A DNA stretch of 64,000 bases from an uncultured bacterium (GTDB taxonomy: Bacteria; Armatimonadota; JACIXR01): positions 270,319-334,318 of the forward strand of contig CALITO010000008.1 in assembly GCA_938041455.1 (NCBI GenBank). Reading direction: 5' to 3'. The stretch's first letter is position 1, and every line of letters begins with the position of its first letter. The position numbers were made by a program, and so were the translations under genes. The notes under the pieces are model-generated. The model was not told where the DNA came from. It saw only the letters and a list, made by a program, of their open reading frames with translations, and did not search any database. Positions 58,577-64,000 of this stretch are shown here, piece after piece.

Positions 58577-60520
58577 TCATTCTTTTAACCAGGCCCCAAT
58601 AACTCTCCAACGTGTTAGGTCAGGTTTATCTCTGGGCCATTCTTCTTTCTCCATCTCCTCTCCGCTGAGCACACCGTTATGGGCACCTAGCCAAGCGAGA
58701 GAGAAAATTTCTATCCTTTCCCCTTTATCTACTCGTATAAAAGCTGGACGCATCTCTTCCCAATTCCCCGAAAGCACGCCGTAAACTGTTATATCTCTGC
58801 AGTTATCTATCCATAGTGAAGCTGGGTAATCGTTCTCAAATTGAACGAGACAAATAATTGCCTTGGATGCATTTCGTAATATTACGGGGAATTCGCTAAA
58901 ATGCTCGTGCTGCCAGCTATAAAACCACTTGCGTCCCTCAGAGGTGATGATTGCACCAGTTTTTCCCGATATCGCGCCACCTTCAGTAGGCCACCACAAG
59001 TTCTCAAAGAAGCCACCACCCTTACCACTTACCTTCCAGATGAAGGGCTGAGAAGGTGTGGCCATAAGATAGACATCGACCATTTGGGATTTCTCGCCTA
59101 CCCGCCACTCAAAGTAGTAGGCACCCTTTGGGTCACCCTCCATTCGGAAGAAGAGGTTGACAATTGTGAGCCTCCCTTCAGGGTCATTGGGTGTTTCTAT
59201 TAATGGATGGGGATCAGTAGGATCGTTAAATTTAGGGGAATCGGTGTGGAAGACAATCGCTGCCGGATGTTCTCCAAAAAGCTTAGAGTTTGGTTTCAGA
59301 TGGAGTGTGTCGGAGACAATATAATTGCCGGAAGGGAAGAAAAGCTCCTCACACAGGTTAATTGCTTTCTGGATAGCATAGGTATCGTCTTTATCATCGT
59401 CGGGGATTGCACCGAACTCGGTTACGCTTCTTATCTTGTTGCTCATTTTGGGGAATTTTGGAGAAGGAAGACTTCTTATATCGCCACTGTAAGAGAAGGA
59501 AGGTGATTTCTTGCCATTAAGATATATTTCTTCACTTAAGATCCAGCGTCCTATTCTACCTTGTGCGGCGGGAAGGTGTCCTTTTACAATCTGGTCCACT
59601 CCTTCGCTTGTGATGTTTTGGAGGAAAAGCGAGGCAGGTTTTGGCTCTGCTATAATGGCTGTTCCATTACTTATATTCTTGAAAGACGAATCTATCAAGC
59701 TTATACAATTGCCTCCCCTTATTTCCAAGCCGGAAGGAACATTTGATATGGATAGGTCGAGGAAGACGAAGTTCCAGACACCGGTTAAGCGGATGGCATA
59801 AAGGCTCTGTTGAGAGAATTTGGCAGAGCGGATGAGGAACTGGCTCGTTTGGTCAACCTCCCACCCCCTTTGTCCTCCCACGATATTTATATCGGAGATA
59901 ACACCTCCACCTCCCCAAAGAGAAGTTTTTATACAAGCATAAGCATCGCCTCCGTCGATTTCCACATTCCTCAAAGCGGTTCCTTGTGCAACGCACCAAT
60001 ATATAGCAATAGCTCCTGGATTGCCTTTTCCCACTTTGATTTTTATATTTCGCAAACTTGTATAAAATGTGTTGTTGGTTGAACCCCCCAATGTATCGAG
60101 TCGGGTGCGCCAGTCTCGGGTCTTCGGATCAATTCCCCAACCATTGGCTGTGACTATGAGGGGTTTGGGATCTTCAGGGTTTGTGAAACCTGTGGTTTGG
60201 GAAGGCAGAAAAAGGACAGGAGGGTTCTCAGTATCACCGATAAGATGAGTTCCCTTCCAGATGATAAGTGTGTCTGTAATGCGATATATTCCAGGAGGGA
60301 TATAGACCGTCCCATGTCGTTTTTCTCCTTCCACGCCCACGCCATAATCCAAAGCCCTTATGAAAGCGGTGGTATCATCCGTAACTCCATCGCCTTTTGC
60401 GCCGAAATCCTTGACATTACGGAACATCTTTCCATGGGGGAGATTGGCATATACATCTCCACCTGCTACACTTGTCAAGATGATAGCGGCAAATCCTATA
60501 AGTAAAAAAATCATTGCCAT
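58577..60520 (-). CDS. Secreted tandem right-handed beta-helix protein (pectate_lyase_3 superfamily; GH55-like architecture possible)
   Basis: Two repeats: FRNVKDFGAKGDGVTDDTTAFIRALD…VYIPPGIYRITDTLIIWKGTHLIGD and IRSVTEFGAIPDDDKDDTYAIQKAINLCEELFFPSGNYIVSDTLHLKPNSKLFGE. Confidence 0.75.
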   Translation of the reverse strand: MAMIFLLIGFAAIILTSVAGGDVYANLPHGKMFRNVKDFGAKGDGVTDDTTAFIRALDYGVGVEGEKRHGTVYIPPGIYRITDTLIIWKGTHLIGDTENPPVLFLPSQTTGFTNPEDPKPLIVTANGWGIDPKTRDWRTRLDTLGGSTNNTFYTSLRNIKIKVGKGNPGAIAIYWCVAQGTALRNVEIDGGDAYACIKTSLWGGGGVISDINIVGGQRGWEVDQTSQFLIRSAKFSQQSLYAIRLTGVWNFVFLDLSISNVPSGLEIRGGNCISLIDSSFKNISNGTAIIAEPKPASLFLQNITSEGVDQIVKGHLPAAQGRIGRWILSEEIYLNGKKSPSFSYSGDIRSLPSPKFPKMSNKIRSVTEFGAIPDDDKDDTYAIQKAINLCEELFFPSGNYIVSDTLHLKPNSKLFGEHPAAIVFHTDSPKFNDPTDPHPLIETPNDPEGRLTIVNLFFRMEGDPKGAYYFEWRVGEKSQMVDVYLMATPSQPFIWKVSGKGGGFFENLWWPTEGGAISGKTGAIITSEGRKWFYSWQHEHFSEFPVILRNASKAIICLVQFENDYPASLWIDNCRDITVYGVLSGNWEEMRPAFIRVDKGERIEIFSLAWLGAHNGVLSGEEMEKEEWPRDKPDLTRWRVIGAWLKE

Positions 60521-62433
60521 TTGCCCTCCGGTAGTTTATGAGAACTTGTAAAGCTTTTAACCACTTCATATTGAAATGTACCGGGGCTGGGAGTTGTGAA
60601 CACCCAGACGATTCCTGCCTGTTCGAACGCTATCTTCATCGCCCTTTCAAGGTAATCCCTGGTTGGTCTTCCTAGTGGCCAAGACGAATGGGGAGTGAAA
60701 TATAGGCAAGGAATGGCTATCTTGCCAGTTTTAAGATAATCGTTTATCTCTAAGGGTAGCGTATTAGGATAAAGTCCGCACTCCTGATAAAGAGCGGAAT
60801 TGTGCTGATAGCCCCATAGAAGAGCATCAATATAATCAAGATAGCCGGCTTGAGCGAATTCCTTCAAATTCTCGTGATATACACATACACCGAAAAGAAG
60901 TTTTGGATTAATTCTCTTCGATGTTTGGTATATCCGCTTGGTGTAATCAAGGGTGAAGAAAGAAAGATTGGAATCAAAATCGTCTATCATCCAAAGGGTA
61001 AGATTGGGATAATTTAGAGAAATTGTGGCAATTGCCTCGGCCCATTTTTCATAATCCATATCAAAAGGTGGATACTTTCTTTCCGAGATAGGTTTGTCCC
61101 GTCCCACTGGTGCTTCAGATGGAGGAACGAGATAAACCCATACCTCTATTCCTTCTTTCAAGGCTTTATCGCAGAATTCCCCCAAACTGGAAAGTTCCAT
61201 ATCCGAGCGGTAGGCAATGAGGTAAGTATAGCAATTTACACCGAGGTCCTTTAAAAGGGATATAGTAGCATCAACATCGGGTGTCCCATCGGATTTGTAT
61301 GACATACCTGCGTAGGCAGATATGATACCGCGATAGAAAGGGTTTGTTTTCGCTCTTTGCTTTACTTTCAAGATATTATCTCGCCTTATAGGTTCCATAT
61401 TGCTTACGAGCAAGGTTTGTTCTAATTTTTCCTTACCCTGGATTAACAATTCCATCTTATATGCCCCTTCGCTTAATGGGGGTAGATTAACATTTATTTC
61501 TCTAACTTTCTTTCCCTGTTCGAATTGTGCTACCTCATCCAGGTAAACTATCGTCTTATCCTTGTTGTCTTTTATACACAGAGAGAATTTTTGCTGGGCA
61601 ACGGGTTTACTTGCCACAAGGATGAGGTAGCAGTTTATCGGCTCATTGGTAGGGTAAAAACTCGCGAGGATTACTTTCCCGTAGAAATCAAGAGGTAGAC
61701 CCTCAGCAATGGGGCTCAAAGTTAACTCTTTCATCCCGCTTTTTATCAATTTATATCGCGCTTGAATTTCCTCTTCTTGTAATGCCCGGGAATAAACTCG
61801 CACCTCATCAATACTCCCTTTGAGTGTCCATTGGGTATATCTTTCCCTGCCAAATCCTCCTATGACCACGGGAGCCAAATTATCGCCCGCCTTTTTGCCG
61901 GGGCTTTTTCCTTCCGCAACCTTGTTGCCATCTACATAGAGCAATAACTTTGTTTGGTTCCGCACTCCCACTATGTAATGCCATTCTCCATCAGCGACAT
62001 CTATTCCTTTTATTCTGATGTGTCCACCTTGGTAATAATCGCCAAATTGCACTACTCCCTCATAATAGCCTAACCACCAAGCAGATTCAGAACCTGAGCC
62101 TGTCCATTTAGAGAGGTATATTTGAGGGGTTTTGCTCGAGTGTTTAACCCAAGCTTCGATGGAATAGTCATTGGAAAAGGCAAAGCATAATTCCAATCCC
62201 CCACCGCATATTGCGGAACCTTTCCCATCCAGATAAAGAGCGCTACCACTTACTCCTTTAACCCATTCCACTCCCTTAAGTTGGGCATTGTTCTCGTTCC
62301 CTGAGTAATCATAGGCTATAATGCCCTTCCCTTCGTCAAAGCTCCAATAGGCAACCAAGCCAAGCTCTTGAGAAAAAGAAAGAAGGCTAAAGGGAAGGCA
62401 TATAAGGAAAAGGAACATACTTAACCATCTCAT
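60511..62433 (-). CDS. LamG/ConA-like domain protein with C-terminal TIM-barrel-like region (putative novel glycoside hydrolase)
   Basis: GLVAYWSFDEGKGIIAYDYSGNENNAQLKGVEWVKGVSGSALYLDGKGSAI…YSIEAWVKH…GSIDEVRVYSRALQEEEI; C-term …NLTLWMIDDFDSNLSFFTLDYTKRIYQTSKRINPKLLFGV…. Confidence 0.75.
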   Translation of the reverse strand: MRWLSMFLFLICLPFSLLSFSQELGLVAYWSFDEGKGIIAYDYSGNENNAQLKGVEWVKGVSGSALYLDGKGSAICGGGLELCFAFSNDYSIEAWVKHSSKTPQIYLSKWTGSGSESAWWLGYYEGVVQFGDYYQGGHIRIKGIDVADGEWHYIVGVRNQTKLLLYVDGNKVAEGKSPGKKAGDNLAPVVIGGFGRERYTQWTLKGSIDEVRVYSRALQEEEIQARYKLIKSGMKELTLSPIAEGLPLDFYGKVILASFYPTNEPINCYLILVASKPVAQQKFSLCIKDNKDKTIVYLDEVAQFEQGKKVREINVNLPPLSEGAYKMELLIQGKEKLEQTLLVSNMEPIRRDNILKVKQRAKTNPFYRGIISAYAGMSYKSDGTPDVDATISLLKDLGVNCYTYLIAYRSDMELSSLGEFCDKALKEGIEVWVYLVPPSEAPVGRDKPISERKYPPFDMDYEKWAEAIATISLNYPNLTLWMIDDFDSNLSFFTLDYTKRIYQTSKRINPKLLFGVCVYHENLKEFAQAGYLDYIDALLWGYQHNSALYQECGLYPNTLPLEINDYLKTGKIAIPCLYFTPHSSWPLGRPTRDYLERAMKIAFEQAGIVWVFTTPSPGTFQYEVVKSFTSSHKLPEGKWQ

Positions 62434-62444
62434 ACCTTCATATT

Positions 62445-63494
62445 TTAATCTGTCAGGATTTCCTTAACTTTCGCAAGGACTTCTTTTGGCATCGGGATAA
62501 CACCGCCTGTGCGCCCGTAGAAATGCACGGGGCACCTACATTCTACAGAAAGTTTCACATCTTCTATCATCTGTCCCATGCTCATCTCCACCACCAGCAT
62601 AGCTTTTACCTTTCCAGCCAGTTCCCAAAGCCTCTTGGAGGGGAAGGGAAAGAGGGTGATAGGGCGGAAAAGTCCCACTTTAAAGCCCTCTTTTCTTGCC
62701 AAATCTACGACCATTTTGCAAACACGGGCAGATGTTCCATAAGCGACGAGGATTATCTCCGCGTCATCCGTCTCTATCTCCTGCCACCTCGTTTCCTTGT
62801 CTTTTATCTCTTCATACTTGGCGAAAATCCTTCGGTTTATCTTCTCCAACTCTTCCCCTACTATTATAAGCGAGTTTATTATATTCTTCTTTCTCCCTTT
62901 TGCTCCCGTTGTTGCCCAGGGCTTTGGGGGCGGAGTAGGTTGGGGAAGATGTCCAATCTCCACGGGTTCCATTGTTTGCCCGAGGACCCCATCGGCGAGT
63001 ACCATAACGGGATGCCTATATCTATCGGCTATATCGAAAGCGAGATATGTCAGTTCATACATTTCCTGTCCAGACCAGGGCGCAAGAGTAATGAGGTGAT
63101 AGTCTCCATGTCCGCCACCTTTAACCGCTTGGAAGTAATCAGATTGAGCAGCAAGGACATTGCCTAGTCCGGGACCTCCCCTAACTACATTCACTATCAC
63201 ACAAGGGAGTTCACAAGTAACGAGGTAAGAGATTCCCTCCTGCATAAGGGATATACCGGGCGATGAAGAAGTGGTTATCGCCCTTGCACCAGCTGCAGCA
63301 GCTCCGTAGACCATATTTATCGCTGCGACTTCGCTTTCTGCCTGGAGATAGACACCACCTACCTCGGGCATCCGCTTTGACATATGTTCGGGTATCTCGT
63401 TTTGGGGAGTAATTGGGTAGCCGAAGAATAGCCTACAGCCCGCAGCGATAGCTCCCTCAGCGATGGCAATATTTCCCTTTATTAGAACCTTCAT
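62445..63494 (-). CDS. 2-oxoacid:ferredoxin oxidoreductase alpha subunit
   Basis: LIKGNIAIAEGAIAAGCRLFFGYPITPQNEIPEHMSKRMPEVGGVYLQAESEVAAINMVYGAAAAGARAITTSSSPGISLMQEGISYLV. Confidence 0.96.
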   Translation of the reverse strand: MKVLIKGNIAIAEGAIAAGCRLFFGYPITPQNEIPEHMSKRMPEVGGVYLQAESEVAAINMVYGAAAAGARAITTSSSPGISLMQEGISYLVTCELPCVIVNVVRGGPGLGNVLAAQSDYFQAVKGGGHGDYHLITLAPWSGQEMYELTYLAFDIADRYRHPVMVLADGVLGQTMEPVEIGHLPQPTPPPKPWATTGAKGRKKNIINSLIIVGEELEKINRRIFAKYEEIKDKETRWQEIETDDAEIILVAYGTSARVCKMVVDLARKEGFKVGLFRPITLFPFPSKRLWELAGKVKAMLVVEMSMGQMIEDVKLSVECRCPVHFYGRTGGVIPMPKEVLAKVKEILTD

Positions 63495-63498
63495 CCTC

Positions 63499-63702
63499 TC
63501 ACCTCCAAACTTCTATAGCAGCTTCCGGGCACATCAGAGCACAGAAGGTGCAGCCAATGCATTTCTCCTCATCTGTGAACTGGGCTGGATGAACTCCTCT
63601 TTGGTTAAAGGTGTCAGAAAAGACGATGATTTTTCTCGGGCAGAATTCAATACATAAACCACAGCCCTTACAGCGCTCTTGGTCTATCACTATCTTCGGC
63701 AT
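63499..63702 (-). CDS. 2x[4Fe-4S] ferredoxin subunit of 2-oxoacid:ferredoxin oxidoreductase (delta-like)
   Basis: CKGCGLCIEFCPRKII…CIGCTFCALMCPEAAIEV. Confidence 0.95.
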   Translation of the reverse strand: MPKIVIDQERCKGCGLCIEFCPRKIIVFSDTFNQRGVHPAQFTDEEKCIGCTFCALMCPEAAIEVWR

Positions 63703-63791
63703 TCAAGCTTCTCCTCGCTTTAAAAATCTACAACGAAAGCAGCTTAAAATTTTATTTCTAAAACCCCAGAAGGTCAAGGAGAATTAGTATT

Positions 63792-64000
63792 TTACATAAG
63801 GGGCGAGGAAAAATCATCGCTTTTACAGACGCTGGCTATTACCCTGTGAAGGGTTTGGTAGGAGATGTTCAATGATTTTCTTTCTTCTTCATTCAAAGGG
63901 GGCTGGATTAACCCCTCTATCCCTCTCTCTCCTACCACGCAAGGGAGGGATAGACATACATCATCAAAGCCCATTTCCCCTTCAATATAAAGGGAAAGGG
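63792..64000 (-). CDS. Malate/lactate dehydrogenase, C-terminal part (truncated by window edge)
   Basis: Reverse-strand frame open to 64000: LSLYIEGEMGFDDVCLSLPCVVGERGIEGLIQPPLNEEERKSLNISYQTLHRVIASV matches the MDH/LDH C-terminal pattern. Confidence 0.8.
   Translation of the reverse strand, partial: LSLYIEGEMGFDDVCLSLPCVVGERGIEGLIQPPLNEEERKSLNISYQTLHRVIASVCKSDDFSSPLM

Noticed and set aside
58389-58610. 73-aa minus-strand ORF spanning the 198-bp element
   Set aside because: Overlaps the beta-helix gene C-terminus in another frame and the MITE-like repeat; no homology-like features.
62523-63167. 214-aa plus-strand ORF
   Set aside because: Antisense to the OFOR alpha subunit; low-complexity shadow translation.
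1-64000. CRISPR arrays, prophage or toxin-antitoxin/defence islands
   Set aside because: No regularly spaced direct repeats, phage structural genes, integrase or recognisable defence proteins were seen on either strand.

Overview
The window (about 64 kb) is a dense chromosomal segment from an unidentified diderm, probably thermophilic, bacterium. The CAZyme-rich content with lipid A genes suggests an Armatimonadota/Fervidibacter-like lineage, but that is inference only. I support about 50 protein genes and one tRNA. (i) Carbohydrate-active genes: DUF2961, DUF6785 membrane protein (frameshifted), GH31, two GH42-like proteins, a CBM9-like protein, a DUF5696-like protein, a 1397-aa GH13 composite with an adjacent 254-aa standalone module, an FGE-like/YetA-like fusion, a tandem beta-helix protein and a LamG/TIM-barrel-like protein. 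(ii) Lipid A cluster: msbA-like, a DUF374-WaaA fusion and lpxK. (iii) Housekeeping blocks: glgA-ppiC-sigma-UDP-sugar DH-PASTA kinase-like-rpe; HIT-udg-cdaA-cdaR-glmM-lysK-like; tRNA-Met-accB-hom-thrC. (iv) A 2-oxoacid:ferredoxin oxidoreductase locus split by two carbohydrate genes. (v) A decayed IS, a short MITE-like element sharing a terminal sequence with it, and two partial genes at the window edges, one of them missing from the ORF track. No CRISPR array, rRNA or obvious defence system was seen. The observations I rank highest are the degenerate PASTA kinase, the repeated beta-module of the GH13 cluster, the interrupted OFOR locus, the FGE-YetA fusion, and the zero-gap tRNA-Met/accB junction.
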